From contig CAVXTQ010000010.1 of assembly GCA_963764675.1 (NCBI GenBank), positions 248,001 through 312,000 of the forward strand: 64,000 nt of DNA, given 5' to 3'. This stretch comes from Acidiferrum sp963764675 (GTDB taxonomy: Bacteria; Acidobacteriota; Terriglobia; Acidiferrales; UBA7541). The translations under genes were made by a program, and so were the position numbers. The number at the start of each line of letters is the position of its first letter. Positions within the stretch are counted from its first letter, which is position 1. Shown piece after piece: positions 16,343 through 26,100 of the stretch. The notes beneath the pieces were generated by a model. The model was not told the DNA's origin. It did not search any database and saw nothing but the letters and a program-made list of their open reading frames with translations.

Positions 16343-18466
16343 ATGAAACACGCTTGCGCGCTTATCTCTCTCTTATGCGTACTAACCGTTGCCGGCTGCA
16401 AAAGCGGCACGGCCGGAAAAGTCATAATCGTCTCCATTTCCCCAACTGACGTGAACGTGGTGGTCGGGAAGTCGCTGCAATTCACGGCGACGGTAGCTGA
16501 CACGAACAACCAAGCGGTGACCTGGAGCGTGGTAGGCGGAACAGGAAAAGGCACGATTTCGAGCACGGGTCTGTACACGGCTCCCGCGACAGTGCCTACG
16601 CCAGCGCAGGTGACGATCATGGCGGTGTCGCAGAAGGATCCGACGAAGTCCGATACGGCCGCAGTGACGGTGACGGCGACCACGGTGCCGTCAAATGTCA
16701 CGGTGGTGGTCTCGCCAAATGCGCCAAGCGTAGCGAACTATGGCACGCAACAATTTACGGCCACAGTGACCGGCAGCACGAACACCGCAGTGACTTGGGA
16801 AGTGAACGGAGCGCCGGGCGGAAGCCGGACGGTGGGATTTATCTCGGCTGTAGGATTGTATGTTGCGCCGGGCAACGTGCCAACTACGTCCAATAGTCAG
16901 ACCGGGGACACAACCACCACCCTTACGGTGACGGCAGTTTCGCAAGCGGATATCACTGCATCGGGTTCGGCAACGGTGACCATCGTGCCGGGAAATCAGA
17001 GTGCGCAGGACGTTCCCATCGAGCTAGGTACTTCCGGTAGCAACGCCAACGACTCAAACACCAGCGGAAAAACGATCACCTGCTGCGGAGGCACGCTGGG
17101 GTCGCTGGTCACGCGCGGGGGAACGCAATTTATCCTGAGTAATAACCACGTGCTGGCACGGAGCGATGCGGCGGTCGTTGGCGAGGCCATCACCCAGCCG
17201 GGTTTGATCGATGCCAATTGCGACAAGACGCAGACCACGACGGTGGCGAACCTGACGGCGTTCGTAAATCTGGAGTCGGAGAGCCACGCGGCTTCGGTAT
17301 CGAATATCGATGCAGCGATCGCGCAGGTGGTCTCCGGCGAAGTGGATCCTACGGGCAACATTCTTTTTCTTGGCGGGACTGCCGACGGAAACGGCGTGCC
17401 TTTGCCTGGCGCGCCGCATGGAGGATCCGGGGTTTCGGCGATGGTGAACATGAACGTTGCCAAGAGTGGCAGATCGACAGGGCTGACCTGCTCTGCGGTG
17501 ATGTCGGTGAACACGAATACCAGCGTGCAATACACGAAGAACTGCGATGGGACCGGAACGCCCTTCACGGTGGAATATAACAATCAGGTGGACATTGTGG
17601 GTGGCGAATTCGGAGCGCCGGGCGATTCCGGGTCGCTAATCGTGACGCAGAATACGGCGGACCCGGTCGCGCTGCTGTACGGCGGATCGGATACCGACAC
17701 GGTGGCAAATCCTATTGCGCCGGTGCTGAATTTCTTCGCGAGCGGCGGCAACAGCGTGACGTTTGTCGGCGGCGCGGCGCATCCGGTGATCGGATGTTCG
17801 CTGCCGGCCGCTCCGCAATCGGCTTCCAAAACGGTGCGGGCGGCATCTGTGAAGGCTGAGGCGATGCGAGCGGCCGCCGCGACGCGCGACGCACACGGGC
17901 CGGAGTTGCTCGCGCATCCCGAAGTTCAGGCCGTGGGTGTGGGCGCGAGTTACGACAACCCGACCGAGGCCGCGATCGTGTTTTTTGTGACGAAGGGGCA
18001 GGCGCGCACGGGTATTCCCGAGCAAGTGGAGGGAGTCCGCACGCGGATCGTCGAAGGAGAGCTGTTCGCGCGCCGTGGAGCAATTTCTGCGGCCGACACA
18101 GTAGCGAACGAGCAATCGGCTGCGCCGCCGCAGGCGGTCTACTCAATTTCACAGGCTGAGTACGAGCGCGCCAAGGTGGTTCACACGGCGCACGCTCAAA
18201 CACTGATGCAAGGGCCGGGAGTACAGGGCGTCGGGATTACGTCGAGCGTTGATTCGCCCGGAGAAGCGGCGCTGATGATTTTTCTGATTCGCGGCGCGGC
18301 GCACGATGCAATTCCGCCGGCGATCGACGGCCTGCGCACGCGCGTGCGGGAATCGAGCCGGTTCAAGGCGGGCTTCGGCGGAGCTGAGGCGCATCGTGCT
18401 TGCGCGGTGCCGCCCGCAAGAGTTGGCAAAAAGTCATCGGCCGCTTCCGCGCAAGCCACCCACTAA
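16343..18466 (+). CDS. Lipoprotein: two Ig-like domains, trypsin-like domain and duplicated C-terminal module
   Basis: This 707-residue exported lipoprotein has its lipobox in LTVAGC (Cys19). Two bacterial Ig-like (BIG2-type) domains follow, about residues 30-115 and 120-215 (QFTATVADTNNQAVTWSV; QFTATVTGSTNTAVTWEV). Residues ~245-475 resemble a chymotrypsin-fold protease. The candidate triad is His269 (LSNNHVLA), Asp323 (SNIDAAIAQ) and Ser429 (PGDSGSLIV). A segment of about 50 residues is then present twice (VQAVGVGASYDNPTEAAI...GVRTRIVEG and VQGVGITSSVDSPGEAAL...GLRTRVRES). It should sit on the outer membrane or cell surface. Substrate and role of the duplicated module are unknown. No operon partner is evident; the cytochrome gene downstream has its own strong ribosome site. 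Confidence 0.8.
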   Translation: MKHACALISLLCVLTVAGCKSGTAGKVIIVSISPTDVNVVVGKSLQFTATVADTNNQAVTWSVVGGTGKGTISSTGLYTAPATVPTPAQVTIMAVSQKDPTKSDTAAVTVTATTVPSNVTVVVSPNAPSVANYGTQQFTATVTGSTNTAVTWEVNGAPGGSRTVGFISAVGLYVAPGNVPTTSNSQTGDTTTTLTVTAVSQADITASGSATVTIVPGNQSAQDVPIELGTSGSNANDSNTSGKTITCCGGTLGSLVTRGGTQFILSNNHVLARSDAAVVGEAITQPGLIDANCDKTQTTTVANLTAFVNLESESHAASVSNIDAAIAQVVSGEVDPTGNILFLGGTADGNGVPLPGAPHGGSGVSAMVNMNVAKSGRSTGLTCSAVMSVNTNTSVQYTKNCDGTGTPFTVEYNNQVDIVGGEFGAPGDSGSLIVTQNTADPVALLYGGSDTDTVANPIAPVLNFFASGGNSVTFVGGAAHPVIGCSLPAAPQSASKTVRAASVKAEAMRAAAATRDAHGPELLAHPEVQAVGVGASYDNPTEAAIVFFVTKGQARTGIPEQVEGVRTRIVEGELFARRGAISAADTVANEQSAAPPQAVYSISQAEYERAKVVHTAHAQTLMQGPGVQGVGITSSVDSPGEAALMIFLIRGAAHDAIPPAIDGLRTRVRESSRFKAGFGGAEAHRACAVPPARVGKKSSAASAQATH

Positions 18467-18606
18467 ATTTTGCGGAACCCCGCGTTAACGCCTGCATCAC
18501 AAACCATTCTGCTTACTATCTTTGCGCTCTTGCCGGGCGTAGAATCCGCTCACAGTGTGGTGGAATTTGGTTCCTTCGGTTCTGTCTGCCCTGTCAGGAG
18601 GCAGTT

Positions 18607-19083
18607 ATGAGGCGCTCTCTCCCAGTTGCGGGTGCGTTTCTGCTTGCGGGTTGTTTCTGCGTTTGCGCGGCGCACCAGAACGCACCGCAGGAAAGCTCCG
18701 GCCAGTCCCAATCGGCAGGCGAAGAGTACAAGCCCACTCCCGAGGACATCGCGCGGAAGAATCCGACGAAGGCGTCGCCCGAAGGGCTGGCGGAAGCGCG
18801 CCGCGCCTTCAAGTACGATTGCGCGATGTGCCATGGCGAGCACGGCGACGGCAAAGGCGAGTTGGTGGAGTCGATGAAGCTGACGATGAGTGACTGGCAC
18901 GACCCTGCGGCGCTCGCGGGCAAAACAGACGGCGAGCTTTTTTACATCATCACTAAGGGCAAAGGCAAAATGATGGGCGAAGGCGACCGGCAGGCGGAAA
19001 AGCTGCGCTGGAACCTGGTCAACCTGGTGCGATCGATCGCAGCTAAGGGCGCGGCCCAGAAATCCACGGCGCCTAAGGCGTAA
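18607..19083 (+). CDS. Exported monoheme cytochrome c
   Basis: The ATG at 18607 follows AGGAGG by 7 bases and begins a hydrophobic export signal (SLPVAGAFLLAGC), which may be a lipobox. The longer upstream frame is not credible. The product of about 158 residues has one heme c motif, CAMCH, in the context FKYDCAMCHGEHGDGKGE. A Met-rich segment later (KGKGKMMGEGDRQ) could supply the axial Met. The final LRWNLVNLVRSIA matches the last helix of class I cytochrome c domains. It is a small electron carrier in the periplasm or attached to a membrane. Its partner is unknown; a rhodanese gene starts 80 bp downstream. Confidence 0.85.
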   Translation: MRRSLPVAGAFLLAGCFCVCAAHQNAPQESSGQSQSAGEEYKPTPEDIARKNPTKASPEGLAEARRAFKYDCAMCHGEHGDGKGELVESMKLTMSDWHDPAALAGKTDGELFYIITKGKGKMMGEGDRQAEKLRWNLVNLVRSIAAKGAAQKSTAPKA

Positions 19084-19163
19084 TTTCCCGGCGGTGGCGG
19101 CGCTGCATCCTGCTTGTGCTACGCTTTCCTTGTTGGATTTAGCCGACAAAAGGGAGATTTCTG

Positions 19164-19535
19164 ATGGCGCACTCGTCGCAGTTCTTGAAACTCGTGCAGG
19201 ATGCCAAGAAGCGCATCAAAGAGACGAATGTAGCGGACGTGAAGCGCCGGATCGATGCGGGCGAGAAATTAGTACTGATCGATGTGCGCGAAGACAATGA
19301 GTGGGCCAAGGGCCATCTACCCGGCGCCGTACACTTGGGCAAAGGCATTATCGAGCGGGACATCGAACAACGCGTTCCGGACACGGGCGCCAAGGTGATT
19401 CTGTACTGCGGCGGCGGCTTCCGCTCGGCGCTGGCTGGCGAGAATCTTCAGAAGATGGGGTACAGCAACGTCGAGTCTATGGATGGCGGCTGGAAGGGCT
19501 GGGTTGACGCTGGCCTGCCAACGGCGAAGGACTAA
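19164..19535 (+). CDS. Single-domain rhodanese-like protein
   Basis: This 123-residue protein consists of one rhodanese domain. LIDVREDNEWAKGHLPGAVHLGKG is the N-terminal signature. The active-site loop is YCGGGFRSALA with Cys82, so a persulfide-carrying, catalytically competent enzyme is likely. It may move sulfane sulfur or detoxify cyanide or sulfide. AGGGAG lies upstream of the ATG. The next gene begins 12 bp later, suggesting one transcript, though a biochemical link with a Gfo/Idh/MocA oxidoreductase is not obvious. No signal peptide is present, so it is cytoplasmic. Confidence 0.9.
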   Translation: MAHSSQFLKLVQDAKKRIKETNVADVKRRIDAGEKLVLIDVREDNEWAKGHLPGAVHLGKGIIERDIEQRVPDTGAKVILYCGGGFRSALAGENLQKMGYSNVESMDGGWKGWVDAGLPTAKD

Positions 19536-19547
19536 CGGGAGGGAACA

Positions 19548-20873
19548 ATGAGCGACTCCGACGGAACGATGGACCGCAAGACCTTTTTGAGCAAGTCCGC
19601 GGCGCTGCTTGCCGGTGGCGCGGCACTGGCAAGCACGGCGCTTTCCTACGACAGGATTGCGGGAGCGAACGATCGGATCTCGTTGGCTCACATCGGGAAC
19701 GGGAGCCGGGGCGAAGACCTGGATTGGATCGCGTCGCAGCTAAAGACCAGCCACAACGTGGAAATGACCACCGTGTGCGATCTGTGGCGCGTCAACCGTG
19801 AAAGGGCCATTGCGACAAACGCAAAGTATTATGGCCGCGCGCCGCGAGGATTCCAGTACCTGGAGGACGTGCTCGCGCTGAAAAATGTCGACGCGGTGCT
19901 TATTTCGACGCCGGAGCATTCGCACTCGCCGATTCTGAAAATGGCCGTGGAAGCGGGCAAAGACGCGTATGTGGAAAAGCCAATGGCCAACGTTTTGGTC
20001 GAAGCGAAGGCCGCGCGCGACGCAGTCATGAAAAGCAACCGCATCGTGCAAGTGGGCACGCAGCATCGCAGCGAAACGTATCCCAAGGCTGCGCGCGAAG
20101 TGGTGCAGACCGGGGTTTTGGGAGACGTGAGCAAGGTAGAGATCGTGTGGAATTACCACGGCCCGCGATGGCGCGGGCGCGAGGAAACGAAGGCAATCCG
20201 CGAGACCGACACGGATTGGCGCAAGTGGTTGCTGACCAAGCCGTATCGCCCATTCGATCCGAAAGTCTATTGCGAATTCCGATTGTATAAGGAGTTTTCG
20301 AGCGGCATTCCCGATCAGTGGATGAGCCACGCGATCGACATGGTGCACTGGTTCATGAACGACAACTATCCGCGGTCGGTCGTCGCGCACGGAGGAATCT
20401 ATGCCTGGCGCGACGGGCGGGAGAATGCGGATACGTTCCAGGCCTTGCTGGAATATCCGAAGGGCTTTCTGGTCAGCTATTCGACCAGTTTCGGCAACGA
20501 TTCACCAAGCTTCACACGCTATATGGGGAAGAAGGCCACGCTCTTCAACGACGGCGGCGAGGGGAGCCCGCGCTATCAGTTGGTGGAAGAAAAAGGAAAT
20601 CACGAGGACGACAGCGACATCGACAAGCAACGCGCGGCGAAATACGTTCTGCCACCGGGCGAAAAGGAAATTCCTCCGATGGGGATCGATGACCGCACCA
20701 CCGAACACATGGCCAACTGGTTCGAGTGCATACGTTCGCGCCAACAGCCGCACTGCACCGTGCAGAACGGGTTCGCGCATTCCGTGGCGTGCATGATGGC
20801 GGCGGAGTCTTACTGGTCGGGCAAGAAGCTGTATTGGGATGCCGCCAGCGAGACGATTGTGGATCACGCCTAG
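19548..20873 (+). CDS. Gfo/Idh/MocA-family oxidoreductase with N-terminal export-like segment
   Basis: This 441-residue protein has an NAD(P)-binding Rossmann domain (ISLAHIGNGSRGEDLDW) and the family's conserved EKPMANVLVEAKAARD lysine motif, which binds the nicotinamide and substrate. The C-terminal beta-sheet domain follows (SHAIDMVHWFMND, with the catalytic-type His). Residues 8-35 (MDRKTFLSKSAALLAGGAALAS) look like a Tat-type leader with a weakened twin-arginine (RK), as in many exported family members that act on sugars. GGGAGG stands before the start. It likely oxidises or reduces a sugar derivative. The gene converges with a sugar isomerase/epimerase, which often partners such enzymes. 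Substrate is unknown. Confidence 0.85.
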   Translation: MSDSDGTMDRKTFLSKSAALLAGGAALASTALSYDRIAGANDRISLAHIGNGSRGEDLDWIASQLKTSHNVEMTTVCDLWRVNRERAIATNAKYYGRAPRGFQYLEDVLALKNVDAVLISTPEHSHSPILKMAVEAGKDAYVEKPMANVLVEAKAARDAVMKSNRIVQVGTQHRSETYPKAAREVVQTGVLGDVSKVEIVWNYHGPRWRGREETKAIRETDTDWRKWLLTKPYRPFDPKVYCEFRLYKEFSSGIPDQWMSHAIDMVHWFMNDNYPRSVVAHGGIYAWRDGRENADTFQALLEYPKGFLVSYSTSFGNDSPSFTRYMGKKATLFNDGGEGSPRYQLVEEKGNHEDDSDIDKQRAAKYVLPPGEKEIPPMGIDDRTTEHMANWFECIRSRQQPHCTVQNGFAHSVACMMAAESYWSGKKLYWDAASETIVDHA

Positions 20874-20889
20874 GTCGCTGCGATCAAAT

Positions 20890-21846
20890 TTAGGACAGGT
20901 ATTTGAGGCTCTGCTCGATCAGTTTCGCCGTGGCTGCGTACGGATCTCCTGGCTGATCGAACTCCATGGAACAGTACCCTCGGTAGTCGCTGGCCTTCAG
21001 AATGTCGAAGGCTCGCTTCAGGTCAATACCGATTAGCTTGCCTTGATCATCGGTTTCGCCGTCCTTGATATGGCAAATCCCATAGGCGTGCTGAAACATG
21101 GCTTGCAGAGCGCGCTCGTTGAACTGCGCGTCCCCGCCCATTGCGGAGTTCGCGAAGTCGGGCAAGGCGCGCAAATAGGGGTGGTTCACTGCTTCAACTA
21201 CTTTCACAATGAAGAAGGCGTCTTCGCTGACCAAGTCATCGTTTTCCAGATGGACGACGACATTTTTCTCCGCGGCGTATTTTGCCACTTGCTGAAGGCT
21301 GCCGGCCGTGCGCTGTACGTCGGGCGAAGAGTTCTTGGCGCCGCGAATATGCGAGCGAATGCTGGGCGAGCCGACGGCAACAGCCGCGTCCACCCACTTT
21401 TTCGAGAAGGCAATCGCTTTGTCGCGAGCGGCCGGGTCGGCGTCGTAGAAACTCTGCTCGGTGGAGACAGCGATATTCACGACTCCCACCTGCGACCTTT
21501 TCAAGCTTTCACGGAGACTGGCCAGATACGCGAGCTCGATCGAGCGAAAATGGCGGTTGTGCGGCTCGATATTGTGAACTCCAAATTTCGTGGCGACCAT
21601 AGACCCAAACTGAGCGAGATCCATTCCCGGCATCTTGGCATCGCGATCTTTGTTGGCAGGGCTGTCGATGTAAGCGCGAAAAGAATACGAAGCCACGGCG
21701 AGGCGATCGCGCGGCGCGGCCGGAAAAGAGACGTGCGGCTCGGACTGCGTAGCTGCCCAGGCAGCCGGCAGTCCACCCGTCAATAGCCCACCAGCCGTTA
21801 GCGATGCCAGCTTTTCGAAGAACGTGCGCCGAGTGAGTGAATCCAT
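20890..21846 (-). CDS. Tat-exported sugar phosphate isomerase/epimerase-like TIM-barrel protein
   Basis: This protein of about 318 residues has a classic twin-arginine leader (LTRRTFFEKLASLTAGG) ending near AAWA. An AP-endonuclease-2-type TIM barrel follows (VASYSFRAY, GVHNIEPHNRHF, VVHLENDD, AYGICHIKD, YCSMEFDQPGDPY). The conserved acids and histidine expected to bind a divalent metal are present (HLENDD, CHIKDGE, MEFD). It should isomerise or epimerise a sugar-like compound outside the cytoplasm. I use the ATG at 21846; a TTG at 21861 has a closer GGAG and would add five residues. It is convergent with the Gfo/Idh/MocA gene (16 bp between stops), a common functional pairing. tRNA-Asn lies upstream on the same strand. 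Confidence 0.85.
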   Translation of the reverse strand: MDSLTRRTFFEKLASLTAGGLLTGGLPAAWAATQSEPHVSFPAAPRDRLAVASYSFRAYIDSPANKDRDAKMPGMDLAQFGSMVATKFGVHNIEPHNRHFRSIELAYLASLRESLKRSQVGVVNIAVSTEQSFYDADPAARDKAIAFSKKWVDAAVAVGSPSIRSHIRGAKNSSPDVQRTAGSLQQVAKYAAEKNVVVHLENDDLVSEDAFFIVKVVEAVNHPYLRALPDFANSAMGGDAQFNERALQAMFQHAYGICHIKDGETDDQGKLIGIDLKRAFDILKASDYRGYCSMEFDQPGDPYAATAKLIEQSLKYLS

Positions 21847-21891
21847 AGGGCTGCCGGCCAAAAATCTCCAATGCGTCTAGAAGGGAAAATT

Positions 21892-21967
21892 TGGCTGGGG
21901 CGGAAGGATTCGAACCTTCACCGTCCTCATTAACAGTGAGGTGTCCTACCGGTTGGACCACGCCCCA
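21892..21967 (-). tRNA. tRNA-Asn (GTT)
   Basis: This is a 76-nt cloverleaf on the minus strand. The acceptor stem TGGGGCG pairs with CGCCCCA, followed by discriminator G and an encoded CCA. The anticodon arm reads CTCAC-TGTTAAT-GTGAG-like with anticodon GTT at the loop centre. The T arm contains GGTTCGAATCC. All stems close, so this is a functional asparagine tRNA. Confidence 0.95.
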
Positions 21968-22463
21968 GCGGCGTTCGTCGACCGCCCGGCAGCCACCCTG
22001 AGCGGCGGCCACGAGGGGGTCGCGCAATAGGTGGGCTTCGCCACGAGCGGCACAACGGCGAGTCTTTCTAAGATAACACGACCGAACGGCGCGACAATGC
22101 CCTTGACGAAAAAAGATCGCGCAGTTTTGGCCGCGAAATGGCCTTGATGGCATGGCAGTAGCTGAAAACGAGAATCACACGAACCGGCCAGATTCGTACG
22201 GCTTGGAATCAGATTGGAACAAGGACAAAGGGTTGCGGAACGCTTTCGATTCGAAAAATTCGAACGAATCGTTTTTTTCGATGTCACATGACCGTAACCA
22301 CGATGTAATCGCGATGTTGGTTCAGCAGTTGCATTCCAGAAAGTTTTGTTGGAAACTATCGCGTCAAACACGACTCGGGCTTGCACATCCCGGTTAGGAC
22401 TTGGTGGACGCCTAGGTTTTTCGCTCCTTCCCGGAGCGCTCACCGCCCAAGTGCAAAATTGAC
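21968..22463. other. Intergenic region between tRNA-Asn and the ACIII operon
   Basis: About 500 bp with no convincing gene; a short open frame at 22152-22397 has no family resemblance. The region must hold the divergent promoters for the tRNA (minus) and the act operon (plus). A weak -35/-10-like pair on the minus strand (TTGTCG near 22097, TATCTT near 22070) could serve the tRNA. A 6-bp hairpin (CGCTCC-TTCCC-GGAGCG, 22422-22438) lies in the leader just before actA. actA itself has no visible Shine-Dalgarno sequence. Confidence 0.5.
22247..22278 (+). terminator. Terminator-like hairpin with T7 tract
   Basis: CGATTCG (22247-22253) and CGAATCG (22265-22271) form a stem around an 11-nt AT-rich loop, followed by seven T residues. 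No gene on this strand lies shortly upstream, so it may be an attenuator in a long act leader or a chance structure. Confidence 0.35.
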
Positions 22464-23123
22464 ATGGCGCAGATTTTTCATCACAGCACGAATTTTATCT
22501 CTCGGTTCAGTGTCTTTTCGTCACTGTTCCTGGCGGGTTTGGCGCTGACAGGCGTCTTGGGGGCCGCCCGGTCTCCGTATTTGACGAACCAAAATGTCAC
22601 CCGTGAGCAACCCATTCAGTTTAGTCACAAGCACCATGTCGGAGACGACGGCATCGATTGCCGGTACTGCCACACGGCGGTAGAAACTTCGGCGACCGCC
22701 GGCATTCCTCCCACCAAAACGTGCATGAACTGCCATTCCGTGCTGTTCAACACCGCGGGCTATCTTGAGCCAGTTCGCGAGAGCTATCGCACGGACAAGT
22801 CCATCGACTGGGTGCGCGTGCATCGCCTGGCCGACTACGTCTATTTCAATCACAGCATTCATATCAGCAAGGGCGTGGGCTGTTCTTCCTGCCACGGACA
22901 GATCAACCAGATGCCTCTCGTGTTCCAAGCATCCTCTTTGCAGATGGAATGGTGCCTGGACTGCCACCGCAATCCCGAGAACGTTTTGCGGCCGCACGAT
23001 CAGGTTTTCAACATGGATTGGAAGGCGCCGGCGGATCAAGCCGAAATCGGCAAGAAACTGGCGACGGAATACAAGATTCGGACGACGGCCGAGCTTACCA
23101 GTTGCTCGACCTGTCATCGCTGA
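22464..23123 (+). CDS. actA: Alternative complex III pentaheme cytochrome subunit ActA
   Basis: This 219-residue protein has an N-terminal hydrophobic signal/anchor (about residues 15-35). It contains five CXXCH heme c motifs, CRYCH, CMNCH, CSSCH, CLDCH and CSTCH, the expected count for ActA. HKHHVGDDGIDC and NHSIHISKGVGC carry extra histidines suitable as distal ligands, as in multiheme c7-like proteins. ActA sits on the periplasmic side and relays electrons within the quinol-oxidising alternative complex III. It is the first gene of a tight plus-strand operon that continues through the cytochrome oxidase genes. Confidence 0.92.
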   Translation: MAQIFHHSTNFISRFSVFSSLFLAGLALTGVLGAARSPYLTNQNVTREQPIQFSHKHHVGDDGIDCRYCHTAVETSATAGIPPTKTCMNCHSVLFNTAGYLEPVRESYRTDKSIDWVRVHRLADYVYFNHSIHISKGVGCSSCHGQINQMPLVFQASSLQMEWCLDCHRNPENVLRPHDQVFNMDWKAPADQAEIGKKLATEYKIRTTAELTSCSTCHR

Positions 23124-23131
23124 CGGACGGT

Positions 23132-26100
23132 ATGGGCGACAACGAAAACAAGTACTTCGCAATGCATCCGAGCGGCGGGGAGTCTCACGGCGCTCACGAT
23201 CATGACGACGAGCAGGCGGAGGATTTGACACCTGCGGACCGGCCTTTGGATTTGACGGCGGTGCGGGCAAAACTGAAGGCCAAGACTGGCAAGCAATATT
23301 GGCGCACGCTCGAAGAACTGGCGGAAGATCCACACTTCGAGCAATTGCTGCATCGCGAATTTCCGCGCCAGGCTTCGGAGTGGGACGAATCCGTCGACCG
23401 GCGCGATTTCCTGAAGCTGATGGCGGCGTCGCTCGCGTTTGCGGGGCTTGCCGGGTGCAAGGAAAACGTCCAGACCAATATCGTGCCGTATGTGAAGCAG
23501 CCGGACGGCATGGTTCTGGGCAAGCCATTGTATTTTGCGACGGTGATGCCGTTTGGCGCCGACGCCTACGGGCTGCTGGTCGAAAGCCACGAAGGCCGGC
23601 CGACGAATCTTGCCGGCAATCCCGATCATCCTTCGAGCCTGGGCTCGACAGACCCCCTCGTACAGGCTTCGATCCTCAATCTGTACGACCCGGATCGCGC
23701 GCAAACCGTCACCTATGCTGGCGAAATTCGCACCTGGGCTGCGTTTCTGGACAGCGCGCAAGCGATCGCAGCAGAGGCTAAGTCCTCAAACGGTGCTGGT
23801 TTCCGAATCCTGACGGGCACAATTACCTCACCGACGATTGCCGAGCAGTTGCAGACACTTCTAAAGCTTTATCCGCAGGCGAAGTGGCACCAGTGGGAGC
23901 CAGCCGTTAGTGATGGCGCGCGTGAAGGCGGAAAGCTGGCGTTCGGCCGCTACGTCAACACCGTGTATCGCCCCCAGCGAGCCGAAGTCATCCTCTCGCT
24001 CGACTCCGATTTTCTGGCCAGCGGCCCCGGACACCTGCGGTATATGAAACTGTTCTATCAGCGCCGCAAGCTGGTGGAGCAAGAAGAGGTCAAGGTTGAG
24101 CGCCTGAGCGGTGAGATGAACCGGCTGTACGTCGTGGAGCCGACGCCGTCGGTGACCGGTTCCAGCGCCGACCATCGCTTGCCACTGCGCGCTTCGGAAA
24201 TCGAAGCATTTGCCAGGGCGCTGGCGGCGAAGTTGGGCCTTGGCGGAGGCGGAACCCTTTCACCGGCCGCGGAAAAGTGGCTCGACGCCGTTGCAAACGA
24301 TCTCCACAGCCATCGCGGAAGTTCTTTGGTGATTGCCGGTGAGCAGCAGTCCGCGGAAGTTCATGCGCTGGCGCACGCGATCAATGCGGCGCTCGCCAAC
24401 GTTGGAAACTCGGTCTACTACACGGAGCCCGTCGAAGCCAATCCTGTGAATCATCTTGAGTCGCTTCGCGAACTCTGCGCCGACATGGACGCGGGCAAGG
24501 TGGACACGCTGGTGATCCTGGGCGGCAATCCGGCGTACGACGCGCCGCACGACCTCGACTTTGTGACGAAGCTGAGGAAAGTCCACAACTCGGTCCAACT
24601 CAGCCCGTACTTCGACGAAACTTCCGAACACTGCCGGTGGCACGTTGCGGAATCGCATTACCTGGAAACCTGGGGCGACGCCCGCGCCTTCGATGGCACG
24701 GTCAGCGTGATCCAGCCGTTGATCGCGCCGCTGTATACCACCCATTCCGCGCACGAGGTGTTGGCGGCGTTCAGCGACAAGCCGGGTGTCACCACCTACG
24801 ATGCCGTTCGCGACCGCCTGAAGGCCGCTAACCCAGCCGTGGACTTCGAGAAATTCTGGCGCAAGACGCTGAACGACGGCGTGGTGGCGAACACCGCGTA
24901 TGCGCCGCTCGGTGCGATCGCGTCGAAGTTCAATGCCGCCAGCTTGCCCCTCGCCAAGCCTGCCGCCGCTGCCGGGGAGCTTGAGTTTATCTTCCGCCCC
25001 GATCCCAGCGTTTACGACGGCCGCTTTGCCAACAACGGCTGGCTCCAGGAATTGCCCAAGCCGGTCACCAAACTCACTTGGGACAACGCCGCGCTGGTCA
25101 GTCCGAGTACCGCAGAAAAACTCGCTCTGACGCATAGAGTAGCCGGGCGCGGCGGCGAGCACGGCCAAATCCTCTCGAACGTTATCGACATCGCGCTGTC
25201 GAATAGCAAGGTCACTGCGGCCGCCTGGATTCTGCCGGGTCAGGCCGACGGCGTCATCGTCCTTCCACTCGGCTACGGCCGCAAAAACGCCGGCTACACG
25301 GGCACGAACAAAGGCTTCAACGCATACGCGGTGCGTGCTTCTGATGCTCTGTGGGTCGCCTCCGGCGGCAAAATCAGCAAGACCGGCGACGACTATCCGC
25401 TGGCCTGCACGCAATATCACTTCAACATGGAAGGCCGGAAGATCCTCAGCACCGGCACGCTCGAGGAATACAAAAAGAATCCGGCGTTCCCGCACGAGCA
25501 TGACGAGCAGCCGCCGAAGAGCGATTCGCTCTACAAAGAATACTCCTACCCGGGTTATGCCTGGGGCATGGCCATCGATCTGAACAACTGCAACGGCTGC
25601 AACGCCTGCGTGGTCGCCTGCGTGTCGGAGAACAACATTCCCGTCGTCGGCAAGGATCAAGTCATGCGCGGGCGCGAGATGCACTGGATCCGCATCGACC
25701 GCTACTACGAAACAAACCCCAAGATCGGCGATACGCTCACTTACGATCAGTCGCTGGACAATCCCACCACATTCTTCCAGCCGGTGCCGTGCCAGCAGTG
25801 CGAAAACGCTCCCTGCGAGCAGGTCTGCCCGGTCGGCGCCACCGTGCACAGCGCCGAAGGCTTGAACGACATGGTGTACAACCGCTGTGTCGGCACGCGC
25901 TATTGCTCGAACAACTGCCCGTATAAGGTGCGTCGCTTCAATTTCCTGCGCTTCCAGGATTGGGAAACGCCGCAGCTCAAGCTGTTGCGCAATCCCGAAG
26001 TTACTGTGCGCAGCCGCGGCGTGATGGAAAAGTGCACCTACTGCGTGCAGCGCATCAACAACGCCCGCATCGAGGCCGAAAAGCAGAACCTCCCGATTAA

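Noticed and set aside
22152..22397. 81-codon frame upstream of actA as a small gene
   Set aside because: No ribosome site, no family resemblance and biased toward Asn/Lys/Ser; it overlaps a terminator-like hairpin.
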